A DNA stretch of 64,000 nt from Burkholderiales bacterium RIFCSPLOWO2_12_FULL_61_40 (GTDB lineage: Bacteria > Pseudomonadota > Gammaproteobacteria > Burkholderiales > Burkholderiaceae_C): positions 1 to 64,000 of the forward strand of contig MESI01000035.1 in the NCBI GenBank assembly GCA_001770935.1, given 5' to 3'. A model generated the notes under the pieces. The model made no database searches, was not told the origin of the DNA, and saw only the letters and a list, made by a program, of their open reading frames with translations. Each line of letters opens with the position of its first letter. Position 1 is the first letter of the stretch. This document shows, one piece after another, positions 55,562-63,039 of the stretch. The position numbers and the translations under genes are program-made.

Positions 55562-55951
55562 TGGTGTTCTTGGCTAATTTGATCAAGTAGCGTGATGGTC
55601 TTGAACGTAAGTTGTTGAAATTACAGGCTAATCACGTTGCGTGATGGCTATACGAACGTCCATCATCGTTTTTGGCCAAAATATGGTCAAAAACGATGAT
55701 GTCCCAATGAAATCAAATACTTAGGCTCCTCGACAGGTTCCCCTCCACCGATTTTGAACATACACCCATCGATTTGGCTGAGCAAAAATGCCATCTTGAC
55801 AAGCCAAAAAGTGGTGAGCAAGGGCTGGTGGTGATGGCCGCAGGCCATGTGGCGAAGCCCAAAAGACGTTCGTCAGAGGGGCCTTACGCATTGACCCTCA
55901 TCTTGCGTGGACGTTGGAACATCAAATTGGGTGTTCACACTCACGATGGTG
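55542..55951. other. 410-bp insertion inside the transposase gene, flanked by 8-bp direct repeats
   Basis: The target sequence CGATGGTG occurs at 55534-55541 and again at 55944-55951. Removing one copy and the sequence between restores a continuous transposase frame (KLSDG then GARAKFYREV). The insert has a 17-bp hairpin (CATCATCGTTTTTGGCC at 55661-55677, GGTCAAAAACGATGATG at 55685-55701, one G-T pair) and two GCGTGATGG copies. Its 3' part has an open frame (AEQKCHLDKPKSGEQGLVVM) that runs into the transposase. I do not recognise the frame. Confidence 0.7.
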
Positions 55952-56490
55952 GTGCCAGGGCCAAGTTTTATCGCGAGGTGTGTGAAGCCCATCTGGCGCG
56001 CATTGTGAAGGTCGATCTCAAGAGTGATCTATTCACCTACGACATTGACGAGCGAGCGCTCAAGCACGCCAAGATGATGGACGGTAAATTGCTGTTGGTG
56101 ACCAATGCGCCGGACTTTACGCCCGCTGAGGTGCTCAAGCGCTACAAGTCACTGGCTGACATTGAGCGCGGCTTTCGGGTGCTCAAGTCGGAGATCGAGA
56201 TTGGGCCGATTTATCACCGCCTGCCTGATCGGATTCATGCCCATGCATCGATTTGTTTCATGGCGCTGATTGTGTACCGGGTGATGCGTAGCCGCCTACG
56301 TGACAGCCATACAAAGATTTCACCAGAGCGCGCACTCGACAAGTTGCGCCGCATTCAGCATCAGGTGGTGACGGTCAACGATTTGGAGCCCATTGCGGCG
56401 CTCTCCAGTATCAACAAAGAACACACGGAGATTTTGCAGGCACTGACGATCAAGAAACCCACACTTCCCGCCCAGTTGACCCTTTTGTAG
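55952..56490 (+). pseudogene. IS1634-like transposase, C-terminal part
   Basis: Reads GARAKFYREVCEAHLARIV through RYKSLADIERGFRVLKSEIE, with the catalytic Glu region of the DDE fold, to LPAQLTLL and TAG. The open frame actually extends upstream through the inserted segment to 55711. The final 60 codons also exist in the inverted copy at 54047-54226. Confidence 0.82.
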
Positions 56491-56631
56491 TGGCGCGCTT
56501 GCAGCGTACCCCTATAGGAATCAACAACTTACAAAGTTAACTGTCGAACTCGGGTGGACATCGCTGCCAGAGCCATTTGACTCATGTATGGTGCAAATGT
56601 ACACTACTGGCAAACACTCATAGGAGTTGAA

Positions 56632-56832
56632 ATGCAAGCTGTTTTGATTCCACCTCAATTGCCATTGGGCATGATTAAGAGCTTCGGCCTCATTGGTGAG
56701 CAGTACGAAGTAGTGAAACCACTTCGCCCATTGGGTGACGGCGATTGGATGTACGAAATTAAGTTGGTAAAAACCGGCGAATTCGCTGAATACCGCATGA
56801 CTCACATAAATGATGATCCGGTGGCCCACTGA
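56632..56832 (+). CDS. VapX-like antitoxin candidate (DUF5397-type)
   Basis: 66 residues starting MQAVLIPPQLPLGMIKSFGL with a good SD (AGGAG, seven bases before the ATG at 56632). The protein reads EQYEVVKPLRPLGDGDWMYE and ends DDPVAH. Small proteins of this type precede vapD and act, or are proposed to act, as its antitoxin. The stop codon overlaps the vapD ATG (TGATG at 56830-56834), a strong coupling sign. Confidence 0.8.
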   Translation: MQAVLIPPQLPLGMIKSFGLIGEQYEVVKPLRPLGDGDWMYEIKLVKTGEFAEYRMTHINDDPVAH

Positions 56833-57110
56833 TGTTTGCAATCTCTTTTGACTTGACCGTCGCGGACACGGAGCGGAATCACCCAAAAGGTGTAGCTCAG
56901 GCATACGCTGAAATTGGAGCTATCCTTGGAGATCATGGTTTTCGCCGCATTCAGGGCAGTCTTTACGTGACTGAGAGCGAGGATATGGCCAAACTCTTTT
57001 TGGCTATCCAGATGTTACGCTCCAAGGTGTGGTTTCCGAAATCGGTACGCGATATACGCGCATTCAGAATTGAACAATGGTCGGACTTCACCGCTGTGGT
57101 GAAGGGCTAA
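56832..57110 (+). CDS. vapD: VapD, Cas2-like ribonuclease toxin
   Basis: 92 residues: MFAISFDLTVADTERNHPKG at the N-terminus with the conserved Asp of the Cas2-like ferredoxin fold, GFRRIQGSLYVTESEDMAKL in the middle, and VRDIRAFRIEQWSDFT at the C-terminus. This is strongly VapD. Known VapD proteins dimerise and cleave mRNA or other RNA at low level. No CRISPR array is present, so the Cas2 relationship is structural only. Confidence 0.92.
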   Translation: MFAISFDLTVADTERNHPKGVAQAYAEIGAILGDHGFRRIQGSLYVTESEDMAKLFLAIQMLRSKVWFPKSVRDIRAFRIEQWSDFTAVVKG

Positions 57111-57126
57111 GACGGAATGTTGGACC

Positions 57127-57360
57127 ATGAACGACGAAGTTAAAACGAACAATCAACGGTTGCGCGAGCTGGTCGGGGGTGCGGGCATCAGCCAAGCCTT
57201 CGCACTGACACTTTTCAATCGTGGCCTTGGCCCTGCTGCCTACTCTGAAAGTGCTTGGAAAGGCTTCTTTTCAAGCCCTGACACGACGCGGTTTCGTCCT
57301 TTGAAGGATGACTTACTGGCGCACGCTGAAAAAGTTTTTGGAAAATTAAAACCTGATTAG
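57127..57360 (+). CDS. Small HTH-like hypothetical protein
   Basis: 77 residues, starting MNDEVKTNNQRLRELVGGAG. The helical pattern NNQRLRELVGGAGISQAFAL then YSESAWKGFF suggests a small DNA-binding helix-turn-helix of phage-repressor type, with RFRPLKDDLLAHAEKVFG as the closing helix. No firm family was recognised. It lies 16 bp after vapD on the same strand and might belong to that operon. Confidence 0.6.
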   Translation: MNDEVKTNNQRLRELVGGAGISQAFALTLFNRGLGPAAYSESAWKGFFSSPDTTRFRPLKDDLLAHAEKVFGKLKPD

Positions 57361-57405
57361 TCCCCCAGGGCAATTGCATTTGAACGTGTGGCACACCTGG
57401 CCTTA

Positions 57406-58446
57406 TCAAGTGACTGCCGTTTTGAAGAAACCCGCTTGTTCCCACGGCCAGATTTCCACACCATAGCGGTTTTGAATCCTTTTCACCATCACTATGGACA
57501 AGTCATCGGTCAACTCGTTGACGAAGTATGAACTGCGCAGGGCAAAGGGCTCCCGGCGCACAGCGTCTCGCTCATAGGTCAACCCTTCATGCTGCTCCAT
57601 CAGGTTAGCCCGCTCCCGCAGCACGGCGCTTGAGTTAAACACCCAGTCAACAAAGTCGATCTCTTGCGCTGACCAGTCACACACCGGCGCGCGCAGGTAG
57701 TCGGTCGCCCACTCCGGGCCATTGCGGCTGCTGGCATGCCAGTACAGGTGTTCGCTAATCTTCGTGCGGCCGGTGAGCCCTTCTGCAATGTAGGGGTTGG
57801 CCGCAATGCCCCGGCGCACATAGGTGCAGGCACTCACAAAATCCCCCTCACGAAACGCAATTTGGCCCGCCTGGTACCAGTGCGCCGGTGAGTCTGCCGC
57901 TTCTTTCAGATAGCTCTTCATGGCACTTTGGGTGTCGCCGGTCATCATGCTGATGTCGCCCAGCAGCATGCGCACACCCAGGTTGTCCGCAGGGCACCAG
58001 GCCAACAGCTTTTTGGCCAGAGCTTTGGCCGCCTTGCCGTCACCCCGGTGCATCAACCCCAGCAGATAGCCGTGCGCAACGCGCAAGAAGGAGCGGTTGT
58101 CCACCTCCCCCCATGAAATCTGGCCTTTGAAGCCAGGTGGGATGAGGGCAGTAGCCTGCCGGTAGGCTTTTTCGCGCACGTCAGTCGACTCGTCGCGCAT
58201 CTCAAGGCTCCAGAGCCGATTGGCGATGAAGTTTTGAATCTCCAACTGGCCCGGAAATTTGATCAGCAGCCTTTGGCCGCGCAGCAAGCCCTGTTTGTGG
58301 CTGATGCGGCCAGCTTCCAGGCTGTCGATCAACTCGTCAAGCTCCTCTTCTTCGGCCCAATCTCTGGAGAACGTGCCGCATTGAATGGGCTTGTTGGTCT
58401 CGGCATCAATATGTTCATTTACCGAAAAACTAAGTTGGGTCGTCAT
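57406..58446 (-). CDS. Hypothetical TPR-like protein
   Basis: 346 residues starting MTTQLSFSVNEHIDAETNKP. Residues about 120-240 have the helix-pair pattern of tetratricopeptide-like repeats (GYLLGLMHRGDGKAAKALAK, LLGDISMMTGDTQSAMKSYL, AGQIAFREGDFVSACTYVRR). The C-terminal IQNRYGVEIWPWEQAGFF also occurs, nearly identical, in the remnant at 60363. No function is assigned. A 48-residue ORF overlaps its start by 17 bases. It converges on the HTH-like gene and diverges from abiEi. Confidence 0.65.
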   Translation of the reverse strand: MTTQLSFSVNEHIDAETNKPIQCGTFSRDWAEEEELDELIDSLEAGRISHKQGLLRGQRLLIKFPGQLEIQNFIANRLWSLEMRDESTDVREKAYRQATALIPPGFKGQISWGEVDNRSFLRVAHGYLLGLMHRGDGKAAKALAKKLLAWCPADNLGVRMLLGDISMMTGDTQSAMKSYLKEAADSPAHWYQAGQIAFREGDFVSACTYVRRGIAANPYIAEGLTGRTKISEHLYWHASSRNGPEWATDYLRAPVCDWSAQEIDFVDWVFNSSAVLRERANLMEQHEGLTYERDAVRREPFALRSSYFVNELTDDLSIVMVKRIQNRYGVEIWPWEQAGFFKTAVT

Positions 58447-58576
58447 GGCTGGTTTCCTTGGTTGACGGCGTGGTTGTGAACACCCGGCCTTGGGATGCGA
58501 TATACCGGCGAATGTCAGGTGCCATGTGTTCTGGCACCAGCATCACGGCAAGCTCCATCGCATCGTATGAATTCAT
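58430..58576 (-). CDS. 48-residue ORF overlapping the TPR-like gene start
   Basis: From the ATG at 58576 it reads MNSYDAMELAVMLVPEHMAP, then DIRRYIASQGRVFTT, and ends 17 bases inside the downstream gene in another frame. The length, order and overlap resemble a small antitoxin-like or regulatory protein coupled to a larger partner. Coding status rests on position and a sensible amino acid composition only. Confidence 0.5.
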   Translation of the reverse strand: MNSYDAMELAVMLVPEHMAPDIRRYIASQGRVFTTTPSTKETSHDDPT

Positions 58577-58618
58577 ACAAGCCTACGCACCGCAGTAACC
58601 ACCTCGCTTCACATCTAC

Positions 58619-58655
58619 TATTTGTCTGAAAAAACTGCTATATTTCAGACAAATA
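58619..58655. promoter_or_regulatory. Perfect 13-bp inverted repeat, probable AbiEi operator
   Basis: TATTTGTCTGAAA (58619-58631) and TTTCAGACAAATA (58643-58655) flank an 11-base spacer, 22 bp before the abiEi start. AbiEi antitoxins autoregulate by binding inverted repeats just upstream of their operon, so this is the natural candidate site. It may also affect the divergent TPR-like gene. Confidence 0.72.
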
Positions 58656-58676
58656 GAATCTTGTAGCCTACACTCC

Positions 58677-59300
58677 ATGCCCCGAGCTGCCTCACCCCAA
58701 AGCGTTGACTCACAAATTGCACGCCAAGTGCAACAGAGTCACCCTGGCACGGTGTTTACCCCCGATGCCTTTGCATTGATGGGCAGCCGCGCTTCGATTG
58801 ACAAGGCACTACAACGGTTGGTGGCACGCGGCGAGTTGCGGCGACTGTCGCGTGGGCTGTATGACAAGCCGCGAAATGACGATTTTTTGGGCCTGTTATG
58901 GCCGTCAGTGGATGCAGTGGTTCAGGCGCTCGCAGGCAAGGACAAGCTGCGAATCCAGCCAGCGGGTGTGTACGCAGCCAATATGCTGGGACTATCAGAG
59001 CAAGTGCCCGCCAAAGTTGTGCTGCTCACCGACGGCATCAGTCGCACGGTCAAGGCTGGCCCCATGAAAATCAGTTTCAAGCGCACGACGCCGCGCCAGA
59101 TGGCAGCCGCCGGGCGGCTGAGTGGGCTGCTTATTCAGGCTTTCAAGAGTTTGGGTGCGCCACACATTACTCCGGCACGCATTGAGCGCCTGCGTCAGCA
59201 GGTACCCGCTGCAGAGCGGGCCCAGGTGCTACAGGATATTGCGCTTGCGCCTGCCTGGATGCGCCAATTTTTGCGTGAAGTAGCAAGGCAAGAACCATGA
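58677..59300 (+). CDS. AbiEi-family antitoxin (type IV)
   Basis: 207 residues. The N-terminal winged helix (TPDAFALMGSRASIDKALQR then LVARGELRRLSRGLYDKP) is the DNA-binding part of AbiEi, and the rest (LSEQVPAKVVLLTDGISRTV) matches the antitoxin domain. It represses its own operon and counteracts AbiEii without binding it. Its last bases overlap the toxin ATG (ATGA at 59297). A perfect inverted repeat precedes it. Confidence 0.88.
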   Translation: MPRAASPQSVDSQIARQVQQSHPGTVFTPDAFALMGSRASIDKALQRLVARGELRRLSRGLYDKPRNDDFLGLLWPSVDAVVQALAGKDKLRIQPAGVYAANMLGLSEQVPAKVVLLTDGISRTVKAGPMKISFKRTTPRQMAAAGRLSGLLIQAFKSLGAPHITPARIERLRQQVPAAERAQVLQDIALAPAWMRQFLREVARQEP

Positions 59301-60325
59301 CACTGGCAACCAAGTTTCTATCTCTCTCACCCGAGCGGCGCGGGCTTGTGTTTGAGCAGGCTGCCGCGGGGTTGGCTGGCCACGCTGTGATTCTGGAGAA
59401 GGATTTCTGGGTGTCGTGGTTGCTGGGCTTGTTGTTCGCGCAGCCGGAGCTGGCACCATTTTTGGTGTTCAAGGGTGGCACGTCGTTGTCCAAGGTTTTT
59501 GGGGTGATTGACCGGTTCTCGGAGGACATTGACCTGTGCCTGGTGCCGGAGTTTGTGGGCGCCGATGCATTGGGTTTTGATGCCCTGACAAGCCGTGTGA
59601 AGCGCGATGCCGCCGTGCTGGCGATGCAGCACCTGTGTGCCGACAAGGTGCAGCAGGTGCTTTTACCTTTGCTGGAGGGTGCGATCATCGACACATTGGG
59701 CACCGCGCCTGCAGGCAAATGGCTGCATTACGAGCTGGATGTGGATGCCAAGTCACCTATTCTGTACTTTCGCTATCCATCGTCGCAGGGTCATGGCATT
59801 GACTACGTGCGCCGCGAAGTCAAACTGGAGATGGGTACGCTAACCGACCAACAACCCACCGGGCGCTACCCCATTGCGCCGATGGTGGCCAGTGTGTTTG
59901 TGCCGCTTTTTAGCGACTGGCAATGTGAAGTGGTGGCGTTGGAGTTGCAGCGCACTTTTTGGGAGAAAGCGACCATACTGCATGCGGAGTACCACCGGCC
60001 ACATGATTCACCCACACCAGACCGGTATGCACGGCACTATTTCGACATGGTCAGGTTGTTGGCGCACGCCGATGCACAGCAATTTCTAGCGGACCAGGCG
60101 CAATGCGAGCGCGTTGTAGACTGGAAAAGCCGCGTGTTTGCCCGAGGCTGGGCGCGTTACGATCTGGCCCGTCATGGCACGTTCCGGCTGGTACCGCCTG
60201 CGGCACGGCAGGCTGATTTGGCGCGCGATTACGCGACGATGCGACCCATGTTCATGACGGAGCCACCAAGCTTTTACGTGTTGCTGCAAGAACTACAGAA
60301 CGCTGAAAACGCCATCAATGCGTAG
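59297..60325 (+). CDS. AbiEii-family nucleotidyltransferase toxin
   Basis: 342 residues. The nucleotidyltransferase core shows LVFKGGTSLSKVFG near residue 55 and RFSEDIDLCLV near 72 (G-G-T-S, D-x-D), and motif III/IV residues sit in VVALELQRTFWEKATILHAE near 218. Members transfer nucleotides to tRNA ends or other targets and cause abortive infection against phage, opposed by AbiEi. Length and operon order match complete AbiE systems, so it is probably functional. Confidence 0.9.
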   Translation: MTLATKFLSLSPERRGLVFEQAAAGLAGHAVILEKDFWVSWLLGLLFAQPELAPFLVFKGGTSLSKVFGVIDRFSEDIDLCLVPEFVGADALGFDALTSRVKRDAAVLAMQHLCADKVQQVLLPLLEGAIIDTLGTAPAGKWLHYELDVDAKSPILYFRYPSSQGHGIDYVRREVKLEMGTLTDQQPTGRYPIAPMVASVFVPLFSDWQCEVVALELQRTFWEKATILHAEYHRPHDSPTPDRYARHYFDMVRLLAHADAQQFLADQAQCERVVDWKSRVFARGWARYDLARHGTFRLVPPAARQADLARDYATMRPMFMTEPPSFYVLLQELQNAENAINA

Positions 60326-60362
60326 TTTTTGGTAAATTTGTAGCATTTTCTATCCCGTCCGC

Positions 60363-60476
60363 TCATCTTGACCGGGTAAATCCTGCCCCTTCCCATGGCC
60401 AGATTTCCACGCCATAGCGGTTTTGAATTTCATCAATCACCGCCGTATGGCGCAACCAATGCGCCGACGCCGTCAG
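60363..60476 (-). pseudogene. C-terminal remnant of a paralogue of the TPR-like gene
   Basis: On the minus strand a frame ends DLTASAHWLRHTAVIDEIQN then RYGVEIWPWEGAGFTRSR and TGA. The middle is nearly the same as the C-terminus of the 346-residue protein (57406), at nucleotide level about 38 of 45 bases by eye. Nothing else of such a gene is present. It lies between abiEii and vapC. Confidence 0.6.
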
Positions 60477-60895
60477 ATCGTGATCGAAGGGATTTTGTGG
60501 TTTTTGGCATTTTTAGCCAAGACTACGTCCAGCGTAACCATTCCTTTTGCCTTTGCTTCCATCGCACAAGCCAAGTGCAGTGCGTCACCTGCACGCAATC
60601 CTGTTGCGGACTGCATGGTCAGAACAGCTGCTTTGTGAAACGTCATTGTTTCCACTGGTAATAGTTGCAAGTCGTTCGCACAAACGCGCTCAAACTGCAT
60701 CCAAGCTGCTTGGGCTTGCTCTTTGGTTAATTGCCCAGTACGTTGCTTGAGTCCCATTGCGCTTGCAAATTCTGTGACGCACCAAGCTGCTGATGCCAGC
60801 TCGTCTGTGCAGCTTTCGTACCATCTGATTACATCAGTCGTCTGGGCTTCATTTGTGCAAAGTGCGACCAGAACGCTGGTGTCGACGTACAACAT
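60473..60895 (-). CDS. vapC: VapC-type PIN-domain ribonuclease toxin
   Basis: 140 residues starting MLYVDTSVLVALCTNEAQ, the first PIN Asp. The second acidic site is in VTEFASAMGLKQR (Glu), and the third in GLRAGDALHLACAM (Asp). Four acidic residues bind Mg and cleave structured RNA, classically tRNA or rRNA. The ATG at 60895 overlaps the antitoxin stop by one base (TGATG). A long C-terminus ends KIPSITI. Confidence 0.88.
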   Translation of the reverse strand: MLYVDTSVLVALCTNEAQTTDVIRWYESCTDELASAAWCVTEFASAMGLKQRTGQLTKEQAQAAWMQFERVCANDLQLLPVETMTFHKAAVLTMQSATGLRAGDALHLACAMEAKAKGMVTLDVVLAKNAKNHKIPSITI

Positions 60896-61143
60896 CAATA
60901 TCGCGCCTCACTGCGGAGCATTTCCATGACAGAGGTGCCCATTGGAAGCCCTTCGCGCTTCTGCTGCAGCTCCTTGGCAAACGCTTTGCGACTCCATTGC
61001 ACAGGGCGAAGATTTAATGCGCCATCCACGCCTAAATGGGCCTCCAATTGGTCGCCTTCTTTAATTCCAATTTGCCGCACGTAGTCCGCAGGAATGCGCA
61101 CAGCTAGGCTGTTTCCCCATTTCGCGATTTGTAAGTTCACCAT
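60895..61143 (-). CDS. vapB: VapB/MazE-type AbrB-fold antitoxin
   Basis: 82 residues with the swapped-hairpin AbrB DNA-binding fold at the N-terminus (MVNLQIAKWGNSLAVRIPAD then YVRQIGIKEGDQLE) and a C-terminal toxin-binding tail (WSRKAFAKELQQKREG). It neutralises the PIN toxin it overlaps and should repress the pair. Upstream, AAAATG...CATTTT at about 61162-61179 may be part of the operator. Confidence 0.85.
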   Translation of the reverse strand: MVNLQIAKWGNSLAVRIPADYVRQIGIKEGDQLEAHLGVDGALNLRPVQWSRKAFAKELQQKREGLPMGTSVMEMLRSEARY

Positions 61144-61250
61144 GGTATTTTGGATATACGAAAATGTTTCTACATTTTAGGTCGATGGTGACTTCAATTC
61201 AAGTGTTCAGTGAAAATTTGGTAAGCGCTCCACCAACCCCAGAGAGTCAA

Positions 61251-61290
61251 CCCGGGTTCGACAGTTCAACCGCGCTTGCCACCCCAATAC
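61251..61290 (+). mobile_element. Left-end remnant of the IS1634-like element
   Basis: CCCGGGTTCGACAGTTCAAC followed by CGCGCTTGCCACCCCAATAC matches the left end at 54229-54268 with only a few differences, then similarity stops. The 530-bp stretch 61144-61673 otherwise holds only a terminator and open frames without recognisable product. It marks a decayed insertion within the toxin-antitoxin island. Confidence 0.7.
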
Positions 61291-61634
61291 CGTAAGCGTC
61301 TAGCCGCGGCATCTTGAGTAGGCGCTGATTGGCTGAGAACTTCAAATGGTTGCGGCATGCGCCCGAGCAGATGCCTCCATAGCTGGGGTGGCCATGCAGG
61401 CCAGCTCTGCCAAGAAGTGACGTGCCGTGACGGCTGCGAACTTTGAGCTGCGTGAACTGCATGCCGATGATGGCTGTTCAGCGTTAAGCCTGGGTGCGCC
61501 TAATGGATCATCTCGGATGATCCCATGTGATCCCGGCGTGGTTGGGAGAGAGTTGACAGTTGCGTCAAGTGTCACCATAATCCGATCACCACTCATCCCT
61601 TGCGGTGTCATTCAGTTGGCTCCCGCTTGGGACG

Positions 61635-61661
61635 AAAAAGCCGCTCTCTGGGCGGCTTTTT
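61635..61661. terminator. Rho-independent terminator-like hairpin
   Basis: AAAAAGCCG (61635-61643) pairs with CGGCTTTTT (61653-61661) around a GC-rich loop. Symmetric A and T runs allow action on either strand. It stands alone between IS debris and the transposase remnant. Confidence 0.7.
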
Positions 61662-61670
61662 CACATCTGA

Positions 61671-61997
61671 AAAAAATATTCCGAAGCGTTTATCGAACAA
61701 GCCGTGGTCAAGCTGCTTTCGTGCGGCAAGCGCACCGTGCGCGAAGTCGCGCTGGAGCTCAACGTCAGCTACCACACGGCCAAAAACTGGCTAGAAAGAA
61801 AACCTCCAGGCATGGCTGCCATGCGCGCGGGGCAGACAGCACCCGGTGCTTCGGCGCTGGTATTGCTGCCTGAGTCACGCAAGCAATCCATCCCATTCTG
61901 TTGTGTGCCGATGGCTGAATGCTACGGGGTAGCCGAATACTTACAACTCGGGCTGTCACAGCCAATGACGGCATCGAAATTGCCTTTATGGCGATAA
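61671..61997 (+). pseudogene. Transposase N-terminal HTH remnant
   Basis: The frame reads KKYSEAFIEQAVVKLLSCGK and then RTVREVALELNVSYHTAKNW, a clear helix-turn-helix of the kind at the start of IS transposases. There is no start codon (a stop lies immediately upstream), and after LERK the sequence is no longer transposase-like. Family cannot be settled. It is debris between the two toxin-antitoxin blocks. Confidence 0.6.
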
Positions 61998-62034
61998 AAG
62001 TTATACTAAAATACGACTTTTTTTGGAGTAAGCC

Positions 62035-62277
62035 ATGCTCAATGCCTCTCTTCGCCGATCTGGCGGATCGCTCATCATGACGATCCCACCGTCGTATGTG
62101 GAACAGAATCACCTTGATGCCGGATCTCGCGTGTTTGTCGAGATAAACGGGGCGGAACTCAAAGTCAAGCCAGGTCGCCAGCGTCGCCAGCTTTCGGAAT
62201 TGTTGGCGGCAACGCCAGAGAACTTAGTTCGAGTGGCCGATTGGGATGAAATGCCAGCCCTTGGGGCCGAGCTTTGA
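62035..62277 (+). CDS. MazE/PemI-type AbrB-fold antitoxin
   Basis: 80 residues: MLNASLRRSGGSLIMTIPPS then YVEQNHLDAGSRVFVEINGA is the AbrB hairpin used for DNA binding, and the tail (QLSELLAATPENLVRVADWD) should wrap the toxin. A good SD (TGGAG) precedes the ATG at 62035, and TATACT at about 62001 resembles a -10. Its stop overlaps the toxin start. Confidence 0.85.
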   Translation: MLNASLRRSGGSLIMTIPPSYVEQNHLDAGSRVFVEINGAELKVKPGRQRRQLSELLAATPENLVRVADWDEMPALGAEL

Positions 62278-62621
62278 TACCTGAGCGGGGCGACATTCTC
62301 CATCTTCAATTTGATCCAGCCTCTGGGAGGGAGATGCTGGGCAAGCACTTTTGCCTGGTAGTTTCCCCTCGCTCTTTTAACGCCCGTTTTCGGTTGGCGA
62401 TGGTGTGCCCCATTTCAGGTGGCGCGTCTGAGATCGCGCGAAATAGTGGGTTCCTGGTTTCTCTGATGGGGTATGGCTTGCGTACCGATGGCGCAGTGCA
62501 CGCACATCAACTCAAATCATTAGACTGGACGGCAAGACAGGCTTCCTTGGTTGAAAAAGTCCCGGATGTCGTCCTGCAAGAGGTGCTGGAATGCTTGGTC
62601 GCCATTTTTGAGGACGAGTAG
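62274..62621 (+). CDS. MazF/PemK-type mRNA interferase toxin
   Basis: 115 residues from a TTG start at 62274 overlapping the antitoxin stop (TTTGA). The protein starts MIPERGDILHLQFDPASGRE with the conserved PxxGDI, then KHFCLVVSPRSFN and MVCPISGGASEIA, the usual MazF core with the catalytic Arg/Thr region shifted to SGGAS. It should cleave single-stranded mRNA at short sequence motifs. The pair seems complete. Confidence 0.87.
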   Translation: MIPERGDILHLQFDPASGREMLGKHFCLVVSPRSFNARFRLAMVCPISGGASEIARNSGFLVSLMGYGLRTDGAVHAHQLKSLDWTARQASLVEKVPDVVLQEVLECLVAIFEDE

Positions 62622-62793
62622 GCCGCAGCTGCGATGTACAGCGTGTTGGTCGCGCTCAAGCTGTGGGAGATCAATGGTGCAGGTTGACGACTACGTGTAC
62701 GCCGTGCCATTCGTTGAAACCGACTCGGAAATCTTTCTTGAAGCCATCATCCCCAGCCGCAAGGCAACCCGGCAATACAGGAGTAACGCATGA
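62620..62793 (+). pseudogene. C-terminal remnant of a toxin gene
   Basis: The frame encodes VQVDDYVYAVPFVETDSEIF then LEAIIPSRKATRQYRSNA, which looks like the C-terminus of a small BrnT-like toxin (family assignment tentative). The preceding 5' part is missing or out of frame. Its stop overlaps the next ORF start by four bases (ATGA at 62790), as in an intact toxin-antitoxin pair. Confidence 0.55.
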
Positions 62794-63026
62794 AAAAAGT
62801 CATCAAGTTCGATGAGGAAGAGCTAGAGATACTGCAGGCATGGGAGGCTGGCACGCTCAAACATTTGCAGGCAGTTTGTTGCATAAATTTGTCAGTGGGC
62901 ATCTTCCCTTGCAGCGCTGCGCGAGGTGTCCGCTCTGATCCACCGACCTTGACCCGGCAGCCGATGATCCTGACCCTATTGAGGCAAGCTTGCTGGAGTT
63001 TGAAACTGCTGCAACAACTGAGCTGA
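62790..63026 (+). pseudogene. Decayed antitoxin paired with the toxin remnant
   Basis: It begins well, MKKVIKFDEEELEILQAWEA, an acidic helix typical of small antitoxins, but after about 24 residues the frame turns to unlikely Cys/Leu-rich sequence. A different frame at 62937-63043 reads DLDPAADDPDPIEASLLEFE and on to TTELTDRSS, an acidic C-terminus that may belong to the same or another gene. Deletions are likely. Confidence 0.5.
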
Positions 63027-63039
63027 CTGACCGAAGTTC

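Larger units (their letters stand above)
54229..56554 (+). mobile_element. IS1634-like insertion sequence with interrupted transposase
   Basis: The left end CCCGGGTTCGACAGTT (54229-54244) and right end AACTGTCGAACTCGGG (56539-56554) are inverted repeats with one mismatch. Between them lie the two transposase parts and a 410-bp insertion. No simple target duplication outside the ends is visible because the left flank is another copy of the same IS. The element is probably inactive in its present form. Confidence 0.78.

Noticed and set aside
56832-57110. Cas2-like protein as a sign of a CRISPR locus
   Set aside because: The sequence is VapD, paired with a VapX-like gene; no repeat-spacer array or cas1 is present.
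61342-61873. Overlapping open frames on both strands between IS debris and the transposase remnant
   Set aside because: No start signals, no family resemblance, and frames run through a terminator; treated as non-coding debris.
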